Shown here: in pieces, positions 27,413 to 34,987 of the stretch
Layout: every line of letters starts with the position of its first letter
Position numbering within the stretch: the stretch's first letter is position 1
DNA from: Aquihabitans sp. G128
GTDB lineage: Bacteria; Actinomycetota; Acidimicrobiia; Acidimicrobiales; Iamiaceae
Direction of reading: 5' to 3'
Assembly (NCBI RefSeq): GCF_019048865.1
Contig: NZ_CP077604.1
Location: 1,798,001-1,862,000, forward strand
Length of the DNA stretch: 64,000 nucleotides
Notes under the pieces: generated by a model
What the model was told of the DNA's origin: nothing
Database searches by the model: none
What the model saw: the letters and a program-made list of their open reading frames with translations, nothing else
Position numbers and translations under genes: made by a program

Positions 27413-28146
27413 CCGGCGTCCCGCAGGGCGATCTCGGCGGGCGGCGCGGCGGCTGCCGGCCGAGCGGCGGGAGCGGCCGACGGGGCCACCGTGGCGATGG
27501 CGCCGTCGGGACCGGGGAGCCAGAGCTCGCCCTGCCGGGGGCGATCGGCGCCCCGACGCCCGGTGACCTCCACCAGGACCCGCCGGGCCTGGAGGCGGCC
27601 GTGGCCCGGCTCGAGGCCCACCCACGCCGAGGCGGCGGCCGCCACCACCAGGTCCGGGGCCTGGGCCCAGGCCCCGAGGTGGCCGCCCACCTGGAGCACC
27701 ACCGAGCCGCGGTCGCGCGCCCGGGCCTGCAGGCGGCGCTGCACGGTGGGGGTGACGGCCCGGGGCGGGCGGACCAGCACCACCTCGACCGCGTCCAGCA
27801 GGGCCGCCACCGTGGCCGCCCAGCCGTCGGGCTCGGGCTCGGCCACCAGCAGCACCCGCTCGAGGTCGACCCCAAGCTCCGATGCGGCCAGCAGCCCCAG
27901 GCGGGGCAGGCCCACCACCGCCACCCAGGACCCGGCGGCGGTGACCGGCCCGGCGAGGGCCAGGGCCAGGCTGGTGGCGGCCACGCCGGTGGTGGCGGTG
28001 GTGGTGCCCCGCACCAGGCCGCCCTGGGGCAGGAGGGCGGCCAGCGCCTCGGGCACCGGCAGGGTCCGCTCCCCCGCGCCGGCCAGCGGCCGCACCCGGT
28101 CGCCCAGCAGGCGGAGGGCAGCGAGGTCGGGGGCGGGGACGGGCAC
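27409..28146 (-). CDS. imuA: ImuA', RecA-like SOS mutagenesis accessory protein
   Basis: 245 residues, partner of ImuB and DnaE2 in translesion synthesis. The sequence is RecA-like without a clear Walker A (LLPQGGLVRGTTTATTGVAA occupies the place), followed by WVAVVGLPRLGLLAASELGV and VLLVAEPEPDGWAATVAALL, the ImuA' signature region. A GTG in frame at 28164 lies inside the LexA box, so I prefer the GTG at 28146, 6 nt after GATACT, which fits a leaderless message. The operon is controlled by the perfect SOS box at 28157-28172. Confidence 0.85.
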   Translation of the reverse strand: MPVPAPDLAALRLLGDRVRPLAGAGERTLPVPEALAALLPQGGLVRGTTTATTGVAATSLALALAGPVTAAGSWVAVVGLPRLGLLAASELGVDLERVLLVAEPEPDGWAATVAALLDAVEVVLVRPPRAVTPTVQRRLQARARDRGSVVLQVGGHLGAWAQAPDLVVAAAASAWVGLEPGHGRLQARRVLVEVTGRRGADRPRQGELWLPGPDGAIATVAPSAAPAARPAAAAPPAEIALRDAG

Positions 28147-28152
28147 CGACCC

Positions 28153-28158
28153 AGTATC
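28153..28158 (-). promoter_or_regulatory. -10 hexamer GATACT of imuA'-imuB
   Basis: GATACT ends 6 nt before the GTG at 28146 and its first two bases overlap the LexA box. Confidence 0.5.
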
Positions 28159-28172
28159 GAACACCTGTTCGA
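28157..28172. promoter_or_regulatory. LexA-binding SOS box
   Basis: TCGAAC-ACCT-GTTCGA, a perfect palindrome and an exact match to the actinobacterial/Gram-positive SOS box core GAAC-N4-GTTC. It overlaps the -10 element of the imuA'-imuB operon, so bound LexA would shut initiation and DNA damage would open it. Confidence 0.9.
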
Positions 28173-28265
28173 TCTCGGCAACCGGCCTGGTCAGCCGGGT
28201 CCTGGAGCACCGGTGCCCCGTCGACGGGCGGCCGGCGCCTCGAACCCGACCCGCCCCGGCCGCCC

Positions 28266-28295
28266 GGTCGGGTCGGGTCGGGTCGGGTCGGGTCG
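28266..28295. repeat. (GGTCG)6 tandem repeat
   Basis: Six uninterrupted copies of a 5-bp unit between the imuA' promoter and the cytochrome c stop codon at 28301. A simple-sequence tract; its distance from any start argues against phase variation. Confidence 0.85.
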
Positions 28296-28300
28296 ACGGG

Positions 28301-28738
28301 CTAGCCGTCGGCCTTCGCCAGCTCCTTCAGGTAGGCGATGACGTCGGCGACCTCGGAGCCGCTGAGCGAGTTGGCCGGCATGATCGAGGCGAAGCCCTCC
28401 ACCACCTGGGCCTTGGGGTCGGTGATGGCCTTCGACAGGTAGGCGTCATCCGCGGTCACCGCCTTGCCGTCGGCCAGCTCCACCTTCGAGCCGTACAGGC
28501 CCTTCCAGGTGGGCCCGGTGCTCTTGTCGCCGTTGGCGGTGTGGCAGGCCTGACAGCCGTTGCTCTTGGCCACCTCCAGCCCGCGCTTGCCGGCGGCGGT
28601 GGTGGGGTCGGGGGCCCCGGCGGTGCCGCCGTCGCCGCAGGCGCTCAGGGCGCCGCCGGCCACGGCCAGCAGCGACAGGCCGCCGACCACCAGCCGGTGG
28701 CGGCGGGCGAGGCGGGGGGACGGGGTGCGACGGGTCAT
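28301..28738 (-). CDS. Lipoprotein cytochrome c, class I-like
   Basis: 145 residues. A basic start (RRHRLVVGGLSLLAVAGG) and lipobox LSAC give a membrane-attached lipoprotein; the mature part has one haem-binding CQACH and a distal Met candidate in FASIMPANSLSGSEV, with the C-terminal helix VADVIAYLKELAK, i.e. a complete small electron carrier. TGPTWKGLYG is typical of the mono-haem cytochrome c family. It follows the Nfu-N-like gene by 53 bp. It could pass electrons to an oxidase or to the haem-containing fusion at 23486; the partner is not shown. Confidence 0.85.
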   Translation of the reverse strand: MTRRTPSPRLARRHRLVVGGLSLLAVAGGALSACGDGGTAGAPDPTTAAGKRGLEVAKSNGCQACHTANGDKSTGPTWKGLYGSKVELADGKAVTADDAYLSKAITDPKAQVVEGFASIMPANSLSGSEVADVIAYLKELAKADG

Positions 28739-28791
28739 CGGTGCAGCGGTCGTCCGGGCGCCGGCGGCGGTTCCCCGGGGTGACCGGTGGC

Positions 28792-29547
28792 TCAGGCCGG
28801 CGGGGCCTCGGGGTCGGCCGCGGCCACCTCGGGATCGGCGGCGGTGGCGGCCGGGGCGTCGGGGTCCCCCGCCTCCGGGTCCGGGGCGGTGGCCGCCTCC
28901 GGGTCGGACTCGGGCGCAGCCGCGACCTCCGGATCGGCCTCGGTGGCCGCCTCGACCTCGGCAACCGGCTCGGCCGCAGGCTCCGGGGCGGTGGCCGCCT
29001 CCGGCTCCGACTCGGGCGCCTCGGCGACCTCCGGATCGGCCTCGGTGGCGGCGTCCGGCGCCGCGGCCTCGGCCTCCTCGGCCGGCGACGGGTCGTCGGT
29101 GGGGGCGGTCTCGGCGGCGTCGGTGGCGGTGGGCTCGGGGGCCGGGGCGTCGTCGACGGTGGCGGGCGTGGCGTCGGCCGGGACGGCGGCGGCCTCCGGG
29201 GAGGCGGCGACCTCCTCGCTCGGCGCGGCGGCCAGTGACTCCTCGCCGGCGCCTTCGGGGGCGTCGGGGTAGAAGCGGTAGAGGTTCTCGACGATGCCCT
29301 TGAGCCCGTCGGACGTGTAGCCCTTGGCGAGGTCGACGGTGACGATGTTGCCGTTGATCTGCACGCCGGCCACCCCGCCGTGGGCGAGCAGCCGGCGGGC
29401 CAGCTCGTCCGGGGGGCGGTTGCCCCACACCTCGGTACCGGCGAGGTACCGCTCGTGGCCCATGCCGGTGATGGCACGGTTGGTCTCGAACCGGACGACG
29501 CCGGGGTTCGACGACGGCTTCTCGTTGACGACGATCGACTGGCCCAT
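28792..29547 (-). CDS. Nfu N-terminal-domain-like protein with long acidic tail
   Basis: 251 residues. The first 95 resemble the Nfu_N scaffold domain of Fe-S assembly proteins (NPGVVRFETNRAIT, PPDELARRLLAHGGVAGVQI, GNIVTVDLAKGYTSDGLKGI). The usual C-terminal NifU domain with its CxxC iron-sulfur site is missing; instead about 150 residues of Ala/Pro/Glu/Asp-rich sequence follow, built of near-repeats such as EADPEVAEAPESEPEAATAP. The tail has no hydrophobic core and should be disordered. TAACGT precedes the ATG by 9 nt; a TTG two codons upstream is an alternative start. Function uncertain. Confidence 0.7.
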   Translation of the reverse strand: MGQSIVVNEKPSSNPGVVRFETNRAITGMGHERYLAGTEVWGNRPPDELARRLLAHGGVAGVQINGNIVTVDLAKGYTSDGLKGIVENLYRFYPDAPEGAGEESLAAAPSEEVAASPEAAAVPADATPATVDDAPAPEPTATDAAETAPTDDPSPAEEAEAAAPDAATEADPEVAEAPESEPEAATAPEPAAEPVAEVEAATEADPEVAAAPESDPEAATAPDPEAGDPDAPAATAADPEVAAADPEAPPA

Positions 29548-29556
29548 GGTCAACGC

Positions 29557-29562
29557 ACGTTA
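29557..29562 (-). promoter_or_regulatory. -10 hexamer TAACGT
   Basis: TAACGT ends 9 nt before the ATG at 29547; the same hexamer precedes gpsA. Confidence 0.35.
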
Positions 29563-29650
29563 GCGACCCGCCTGGGCCCGGCTCCCATCCGTCGACCGCC
29601 TCCGCCGGTCACCCGGGCGGCCCATCCACCGGGCGGGCGACGGGCCTCGG

Positions 29651-29656
29651 TACGGT
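29651..29656 (+). promoter_or_regulatory. -10 hexamer TACGGT
   Basis: TACGGT ends 7 nt before the ATG at 29664. Confidence 0.4.
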
Positions 29657-29663
29657 CGCCGCG

Positions 29664-30776
29664 ATGGACCAGGAGCGCCGCGAGGTCGACGTGCGCCACG
29701 TGGCGCTCACCACCCTCGTGGTGGTCAGCGTGACCCTGGTGTCGGTGGGCGCGGTGCTCGCCGTCGGGCGCCTCTGGAAGGTCGTCACCTACCTCATGGT
29801 GGCGATGTTCTTCGCCGTGGTGCTGACCCCGCCCATCGACTTCTTCCAGCACAAGCTCAAGATGCGCCGCGGCATCGCCACCTTCCTGGTGTTCCTCATC
29901 GGCCTCGCCGCCCTCTCCGGGCTGATCTACGCCTTCGTGAAGCCGCTGGTGGACCAGGGCCGGAAGTTCTCCGACAACGTGCCGACCATGGTGGAGGACG
30001 CCCAGAAGGGCAAGGGCCCGGTGGGCCGCCTGGTGAAGAAGTACAAGCTCCAGGACTGGGTCGACGACAACCGCGAGACCATCGACAAGCAGGCCCGGGC
30101 CGCCGGCGGCAAGGGCCTGTCGGTGGTCCAGTCGGTGTTCTCCGGGATCATCGCCGCGGTCACCGTGCTGGTGCTCACCGTGCTGCTGGTGGTGGGCGGG
30201 CCCGACCTCAGCGAGGCCACGGTCAACATCCTCCCGGAGCGACATCGCCAGCGCGTCCGGCGCGTGGCAGCCGACGCCGCCAAGGCGGTCTCGGGCTACA
30301 TGTTCGGCAACGTGGTGATCTCGATCGTCGCGGGCATCAGCGCGTACGTGTTCCTGCGCATCGCCGGCGTGCCCTACCCGGAGGTGCTCGCGCTGTGGGT
30401 GGCCTTCGCCGACCTCATCCCGCTGGTGGGCGCCACGCTCGGCGCGGTGCCCACCATCGGCTTCGCCTTCCTCCACTCGCTGCCCGCCGGCATCGCCGCC
30501 ATCGTCTTCTTCGTGATCTACCAGCAGTTCGAGAACAACGTCCTGCAGGTCACGGTCATGGCCCGCACGGTGAACGTGAACGCGCTGGGCATCTTCGTCT
30601 CGGTGCTCGTCGGCGTGGAGCTCTTCGGCCTGCTCGGCGCCCTCCTCGCCATCCCCGCCGCCGGCGTGATCCAGGTGGTGGTGCGGGACCTGTGGGACGA
30701 GCACCAGGGCCGCCTCAAGGAGGAGCCCAGCATCGGCACCTCCGAGACCCCGCTCAGCGAGGCCACCCCTTCCTGA
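29664..30776 (+). CDS. AI-2E family transporter (PF01594-type permease)
   Basis: 370 residues, seven or eight membrane spans with a hydrophilic extracytoplasmic-type insert (about 105-155) between the third and fourth, as in the YhhQ/PerM/TqsA family. The family signature region near the C-terminus, FADLIPLVGATLGAVPT and YQQFENNVLQVTVMARTV (P-x-x-G and QxxENNxLxP-like), is clear. The family was named for autoinducer-2 export but also contains Na+/H+ antiporters, so the substrate should not be assumed. The C-terminus is an unstructured Ser/Thr/Glu tail. Confidence 0.85.
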   Translation: MDQERREVDVRHVALTTLVVVSVTLVSVGAVLAVGRLWKVVTYLMVAMFFAVVLTPPIDFFQHKLKMRRGIATFLVFLIGLAALSGLIYAFVKPLVDQGRKFSDNVPTMVEDAQKGKGPVGRLVKKYKLQDWVDDNRETIDKQARAAGGKGLSVVQSVFSGIIAAVTVLVLTVLLVVGGPDLSEATVNILPERHRQRVRRVAADAAKAVSGYMFGNVVISIVAGISAYVFLRIAGVPYPEVLALWVAFADLIPLVGATLGAVPTIGFAFLHSLPAGIAAIVFFVIYQQFENNVLQVTVMARTVNVNALGIFVSVLVGVELFGLLGALLAIPAAGVIQVVVRDLWDEHQGRLKEEPSIGTSETPLSEATPS

Positions 30777-30854
30777 GGGCCCCGGCGCGCCGGCGGCCCA
30801 GGGCGCGATAGACACGCTCGGGCGGGGGGGGATCCGTCGCACGAGGAGGATCAC

Positions 30855-32084
30855 GTGGCCGTCACCGAGACCTACGAGCTCGAGGGGCACATCGTCGACT
30901 CGCTGCTGCTCGCCAAGGTGCTGGACCTGGTGCTCGAGTCGGGCGCCGACTACCGGCTCGAGCTCGTCGACATCGGGCGCACCGCCACCGACTCCAGCCG
31001 GGTGGTCATCGAGATCACGGCCGAGGACGACGAGCACCTGCTGCGCCTGGCCGAGCAGCTCCAGGTCCACGGCGTGAACCCGCTCCAGCACGACCCGGCG
31101 GTCCTGGAGGAGGCGGCCACCGACGGCGTGCTGCCCACCGGGTTCCACAGCACCACCAACCTGGCCACCGAGGTCAACATCGGGGGCCGCTGGGTGCCGG
31201 TGGTGAACCCGGAGATGGACTGCGGCATCGTCGTGGTCCCCGGCGCCGACGGCGGCCCGGCCGAGGTGCGCACGGTGCCCATGCACCGGGTCCGGGCGGG
31301 CGACCAGATCGTGGTGGGCGGCCTGGGCGTGCGGGTGCGGGCGCCCCGTGCTCCCAAGGGCGCGTCGTCGTTCGAGTTCATGGACTCCGACGTGTCGTCG
31401 GAGAAGCCCAAGGGCCTGCAGCTCACCGCCCTCGTCGAGCGCCTCCAGGCCGCCCGCGAGGCCGGCGAGAAGGTGCTGGTGGTCTGTGGCCCCGCGGTGG
31501 TCCACACCGGCGGGGCGCCCGAGGTGGCCCGGCTGGTGCGGGCCGGCTGGATCGACGTGCTCTTCGCCGGCAACGGCTTCGCCACCCACGACATCGAGTC
31601 CAACGTGCTGGGCACGTCGCTCGGGGTCTCGGTCACCTCCGGCGCCGGGACCGAGGGCGGCCACTCGAACCACCTGCGGGTCATCAACGAGATCCGGGGC
31701 CACGGCTCCATCGCCGCCGCCGTCGAGGCGGGCTACGTCGGCGGCGGCGTCATGTACGAGCTCACCAAGCGGGGCCTGCCGTTCGTGCTGGGCGGGTCCA
31801 TCCGCGACGACGGCCCGCTCCCGGACACGACGACCGACGTCGTGGCCGCCGCCGACCGCATGCGGGAGCTGGTGCCGGGCGTGGGCGTGGCGCTGATGCT
31901 GGCCACCACGCTGCACGCCATCGCCACCGGCAACCTGCTCCCCGGGGCGGTCGACACCTGGTGCATCGACATCAACCAGGCCGTGGTCACCAAGCTGGCC
32001 GACCGGGGCAGCCACCAGGCGCGGGGCATCGTCACCGACGTCGGCCCGTTCCTCCGCCAGCTCGCCGACCAGCTGGGGGCCTGA
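30855..32084 (+). CDS. Ornithine cyclodeaminase, LOR/SDH-type (TIGR00300 family)
   Basis: 409 residues, full length for the LOR/SDH conserved-region family shown in archaea, and as the C-terminal half of cyanobacterial AgrE/ArgZ, to convert L-ornithine to L-proline with release of ammonia in an NAD-dependent reaction. Recognisable blocks are ELEGHIVDSLLLAKVLD, MDCGIVVVPGA, GNGFATHDIESNVLGTSLG and HSNHLRVINEIRGHGSI. The GTG start follows GAGGAGGATCAC. Four bases separate it from the guanidino-hydrolase gene, so the pair would take arginine to proline. The linkage to arginine rests on that neighbour. Confidence 0.85.
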   Translation: MAVTETYELEGHIVDSLLLAKVLDLVLESGADYRLELVDIGRTATDSSRVVIEITAEDDEHLLRLAEQLQVHGVNPLQHDPAVLEEAATDGVLPTGFHSTTNLATEVNIGGRWVPVVNPEMDCGIVVVPGADGGPAEVRTVPMHRVRAGDQIVVGGLGVRVRAPRAPKGASSFEFMDSDVSSEKPKGLQLTALVERLQAAREAGEKVLVVCGPAVVHTGGAPEVARLVRAGWIDVLFAGNGFATHDIESNVLGTSLGVSVTSGAGTEGGHSNHLRVINEIRGHGSIAAAVEAGYVGGGVMYELTKRGLPFVLGGSIRDDGPLPDTTTDVVAAADRMRELVPGVGVALMLATTLHAIATGNLLPGAVDTWCIDINQAVVTKLADRGSHQARGIVTDVGPFLRQLADQLGA

Positions 32085-32088
32085 GGCG

Positions 32089-32955
32089 ATGGCCGAGCTC
32101 GAGTGGGGCCGCCGGTACCTGATGTGCCCGCCGGAGCACTTCGGCGTCCTCTACGAGATCAACCCGTGGATGCACGAGGAGGTGGCGGTCGACCCCGATC
32201 GCGCCCTGGCCCAGTGGGAGGGCCTGCGCGACACGCTGGTGGCCGCCGGCGCCACGGTCGAGCTCGTCCACCAGACCGCCGAGGTGCCCGACATGGTGTT
32301 CTCGGCCAACGCCGGCATCGTCAACGCCTCGGCGGTCGGCGGCCCCCAGTTCGTGCCCAGCCACTTCCGCCACGCCGAGCGCCAGGGCGAGACGGAGCAG
32401 TTCGCCACCTGGTTCGACGACGCCGGCTGGACCGTCGACCGGCTGCCCACCGAGCTCGACCACGAAGGCGCGGGCGATGCCCTGCCCTTCGGCGGCGTGC
32501 TGGTCTCGGGCTACCGGTTCCGCTCCGACCAGCAGGCCGCCACCCACCTCTCCCGCCTGACCGGCGCGCCGGTGCGCTCGGTGGAGCTGGTCGACGAGCG
32601 GCTCTACCACGTCGACATCACGTTCTGCCCCCTGTCGGATCGCCACGCGATGGGTGCGCCGATGGCCTGGGACCGCTACGGCCGCCAGGTCATGGAGGCC
32701 CTGGTGCCCGAGCCGCTGTGGCTCACCGACGACGAGGCGCTGAGCTTCTGCGCCAACTCGGTGGTGGTGGGCACCACCGTGGTCATGCCGGTCACCCCGG
32801 TGCGGGTGGGCCGCCAGCTCGAGGCGTGGGGCTTCGACGTCGTGACCTGCGACGTGAGCGAGTTCCTGAAGGCCGGCGGCGGCTGCCGCTGCCTCACCCT
32901 GGCCCTCGACACCCCGCTCGGCCCCGGGCCGGCGGGCACCACCGGGCCGGGCTAG
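32089..32955 (+). CDS. Arginine dihydrolase / dimethylargininase-like amidinotransferase-fold hydrolase
   Basis: 288-residue guanidino-group-modifying enzyme. Catalytic residues typical of the fold are in place: acidic/Asn region VFSANAGIV (Asn 74), His 174 in LYHVDITF, and a Cys near the C-terminus in GGCRCLTL (Cys 268). The same sequence type forms the N-terminal arginine dihydrolase domain of cyanobacterial AgrE/ArgZ (arginine to ornithine, two NH3 and CO2); stand-alone relatives are annotated as dimethylargininase. Adjacency to ornithine cyclodeaminase favours arginine dihydrolase (inference). Its TAG shares the 4 bp CTAG with the stop of the convergent PI-PLC gene. Confidence 0.8.
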   Translation: MAELEWGRRYLMCPPEHFGVLYEINPWMHEEVAVDPDRALAQWEGLRDTLVAAGATVELVHQTAEVPDMVFSANAGIVNASAVGGPQFVPSHFRHAERQGETEQFATWFDDAGWTVDRLPTELDHEGAGDALPFGGVLVSGYRFRSDQQAATHLSRLTGAPVRSVELVDERLYHVDITFCPLSDRHAMGAPMAWDRYGRQVMEALVPEPLWLTDDEALSFCANSVVVGTTVVMPVTPVRVGRQLEAWGFDVVTCDVSEFLKAGGGCRCLTLALDTPLGPGPAGTTGPG

Positions 32956-34169
32956 GAGGCCGGCTCGACGGCGGCGTCGTCGCAGCCCTTCGGGGCGGTG
33001 ACGGGGTTGCAGCGGGCGGCCCGGAAGCCGGGCAGCTCGACGGTGTAGTCGGTGCCCATGGAGGGCTTCGCACCGTCGGGGCCGGGGTAGTCGGTGCTGA
33101 CCCATTGCGCGCCGCTGGCGAGGGCGGCGTCGCGGACCGTGGTGTCGCCGGTGCGGCCCTGCTCGTTCGGCTCGTCGGCCCGGGTGCGGACCAGGTAGCC
33201 CTTGGCCACCAGGTCGGCGATCTCGTCGCCGTCGGCCACGGGATCGTCGATGCCGACGTAGGAGGCGTCGGGCTGGCCCGGGTCGGCGTTGGTGAACAGC
33301 ACCGCTCCCGACAGGTCGGGGAAGGCCTTGAGGTAGCTGGACCGGTAGGGCTCGCCGTTGACCATCAGGAACAGGAACTTCCCGCGGCTCTCGCCCAGGG
33401 TGGGCCAGGCGTGGTCCAGCACGGCGGCCTCGAGGGTGGCGTGGTCGCCCTGCACGTCCTCCGGGGTGATGAGGTCGTCGGGATCGAGGACCGAGCGGAT
33501 CTCCCGGTCGAGGACGGCCATGGCCGCCGCCGTCCACTTCTCCGGCCGGGCCTGGCCGGGCACGTTGAAGATCAGCGGACCGTCCTTGAACTGGATGTTC
33601 ACGGCCACCGGCACGTGGTCGGGGTGGTCGTCGGACCACGCCTTCAGCTCGGTGAGGCAGGTGACCACGGACGGGCAGGCCGAGTGGTAGTCGACGTCCT
33701 GCTCGTGCAGCACCTTGGTGCCCGGCTCGGCCATCTCCGGCACCTCGTCGACGTAGGGGCCCAGGCCGGCCTGCTCGCGGAGCTTCGGCGTGGCGTAGAG
33801 CCCGCCCCGGCTGTCGGCGAACACGTCGAGCTCCAGCTGGCGGACCCGCTCCTCGCCGACCTGGGTGGCCAGCGCCGGGTGGGAGTAGGTGCGGGTGGCG
33901 GCCTCGCCGGGGTTCAGGGCCACCAAGAGGTCGTGCTCGGCCTTCGGGGCCGCCACGTGGAAGCTGTTGTGGGTGCCGATGGCCTGGATCTGGTCGAGGC
34001 GCAGGTCGTCGTCGGCCTTCGGCGCGGTGGTGCTGGTGGCTGCGCTGGCCTTGGTGGTCGTGGTGCGGGCGGCGTCGCTGCCTCCGTCGCTGCTGCACGC
34101 CGCCAGGGCCGCCGCCAGCACGAGGGCGGCGCCGAGCAGCCCGATCCGTCGTTCCGCTCGGTTCCCCAT
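32952..34169 (-). CDS. PI-PLC-like (Ca2+-dependent phosphoinositide phospholipase C) lipoprotein
   Basis: 405 residues. The N-terminus is a lipoprotein signal (LVLAAALAAC) followed by a Thr/Ser linker. The TIM-barrel phosphodiesterase motifs IGTHNSFH (first catalytic His) and VRQLELDVFAD (acidic metal ligands) are clear, as is HEQDVDYHSACPS. The family cleaves phosphoinositide-type head groups in a calcium-dependent manner; the bacterial substrate here is unknown. CAGACT lies 7 nt before the ATG at 34169. It is likely exported and tethered outside the membrane. Confidence 0.82.
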   Translation of the reverse strand: MGNRAERRIGLLGAALVLAAALAACSSDGGSDAARTTTTKASAATSTTAPKADDDLRLDQIQAIGTHNSFHVAAPKAEHDLLVALNPGEAATRTYSHPALATQVGEERVRQLELDVFADSRGGLYATPKLREQAGLGPYVDEVPEMAEPGTKVLHEQDVDYHSACPSVVTCLTELKAWSDDHPDHVPVAVNIQFKDGPLIFNVPGQARPEKWTAAAMAVLDREIRSVLDPDDLITPEDVQGDHATLEAAVLDHAWPTLGESRGKFLFLMVNGEPYRSSYLKAFPDLSGAVLFTNADPGQPDASYVGIDDPVADGDEIADLVAKGYLVRTRADEPNEQGRTGDTTVRDAALASGAQWVSTDYPGPDGAKPSMGTDYTVELPGFRAARCNPVTAPKGCDDAAVEPAS

Positions 34170-34176
34170 GGCGGGG

Positions 34177-34182
34177 AGTCTG
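34177..34182 (-). promoter_or_regulatory. -10 hexamer CAGACT
   Basis: CAGACT ends 7 nt before the ATG at 34169; the same hexamer precedes the starts at 17265 and 47365. Confidence 0.35.
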
Positions 34183-34620
34183 TCAGGCAGCTGCTGGCGC
34201 TGCGCCGCTGCCGTCCGCCCGGGCGCCGGGCCGGAGCGAGCGCCAGGCGAACGCCGCTGCGGTCACCGACACGGCGGCCAGCACGGCGTGGACGACCTTG
34301 AAGGCGGCCTCGCTGTCGACGCTGGCGGGCGGCTCGGCCACCAGGATCATCGGCAGGCGCACCGCCCAGTAGGCGATGGTGGCGAGGGCGAACGCCTTGC
34401 CCACGGTGGCGAACCACGCCGTGGTGCGAGCTCGGTCGGTGAGGAGGAGGCCCAGCAGGACGGCGGCCGCCACCCAGAACGCGGTGATGGGCAGCGACCA
34501 GCCGACCTTGGCCGCCACCGAGTCCTCGTCGTTCGTCCAGGCCAGAGGGATGCGGGTGGTCCAGATGACGAGCGTCAGCGCGCAGAAGGCGGCGACGGGG
34601 TACGGGCGGAGGCGCTCCAT
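34183..34620 (-). CDS. Small four-span membrane protein
   Basis: 145 residues with four hydrophobic segments (PVAAFCALTLVIWTTRIPLA; SLPITAFWVAAAVLLGLLL; VGKAFALATIAYWAVRLPMI; VHAVLAAVSVTAAAFAW) and short loops; the ends are cytoplasmic-like and basic. No family recognised. TACCGT is 6 nt before the ATG, and the gene ends 13 bp before the start of the PI-PLC gene, whose own -10 lies there, so the two may be separately transcribed. Confidence 0.65.
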   Translation of the reverse strand: MERLRPYPVAAFCALTLVIWTTRIPLAWTNDEDSVAAKVGWSLPITAFWVAAAVLLGLLLTDRARTTAWFATVGKAFALATIAYWAVRLPMILVAEPPASVDSEAAFKVVHAVLAAVSVTAAAFAWRSLRPGARADGSGAAPAAA

Positions 34621-34626
34621 GCCTCG

Positions 34627-34632
34627 ACGGTA
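34627..34632 (-). promoter_or_regulatory. -10 hexamer TACCGT
   Basis: TACCGT ends 6 nt before the ATG at 34620. Confidence 0.4.
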
Positions 34633-34661
34633 CCGGTCGCCCTCCGTCCGCCCCCAGTCGC

Positions 34662-34889
34662 TCAGGTGCCGTCGCCGGGCGCCCGGTCGGTGTCGCCACG
34701 CTCGGCCACCTGCTCGCGCACGCCCTCGTCGGCGAAGGTCCGGCCTCGGCCTCCGACCTCGAGGTCGGCCTCGGCCTGCGCTCGGATGCGCTCGTCGTCG
34801 GCCTTGATCTCCTCGAGGCGGGCCTCTTCGGCCTCCACGTCGAGGGCGGCGTCGGGCTTCGGGGCGGCGGGGTCGGTGGCGTCGGTCAT
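34662..34889 (-). CDS. Small acidic helical protein
   Basis: 75 residues, strongly charged (EAEEARLEEIKADDERIRAQ) and probably one long helix or coiled coil; no family recognised. The start at 34889 is supported by GGAAAGG about 9 nt upstream, one of the clearer ribosome-binding sites in the window. Divergent from the acyl-CoA dehydrogenase, sharing the region with the inverted repeat at 34945-34966, so it may be co-regulated. Confidence 0.6.
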   Translation of the reverse strand: MTDATDPAAPKPDAALDVEAEEARLEEIKADDERIRAQAEADLEVGGRGRTFADEGVREQVAERGDTDRAPGDGT

Positions 34890-34944
34890 GTCGCCGACCT
34901 TTCCGATGGGCGGCACCGGCAGACCCCGAGCGGCGGTCCGCGCC

Positions 34945-34966
34945 AACTTGACCGACCAGTCAAGTT
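34945..34966. promoter_or_regulatory. Inverted repeat AACTTGAC-N6-GTCAAGTT
   Basis: Perfect 8-bp arms with 6 bp between, 21 bp before the acyl-CoA dehydrogenase ATG at 34988. The size and symmetry match operators of TetR-type fatty-acid-degradation repressors. Confidence 0.55.
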
Positions 34967-34987
34967 CCCCGGGATGCAGAGGCCGCC

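Noticed and set aside
28266-28295. Phase-variable or recombination site at (GGTCG)6
   Set aside because: The tract is downstream of one stop codon and far from any start, so slippage would not change a reading frame or promoter that I can see.
22406-28783. Very long plus-strand open frame of more than 2000 codons opposite the YceI fusion and imuA'-imuB
   Set aside because: The translation is rich in Gly, Arg, Ala, Val and His with no family features, and it lies antisense to several well-supported genes. Such frames are expected opposite GC-rich coding sequence.
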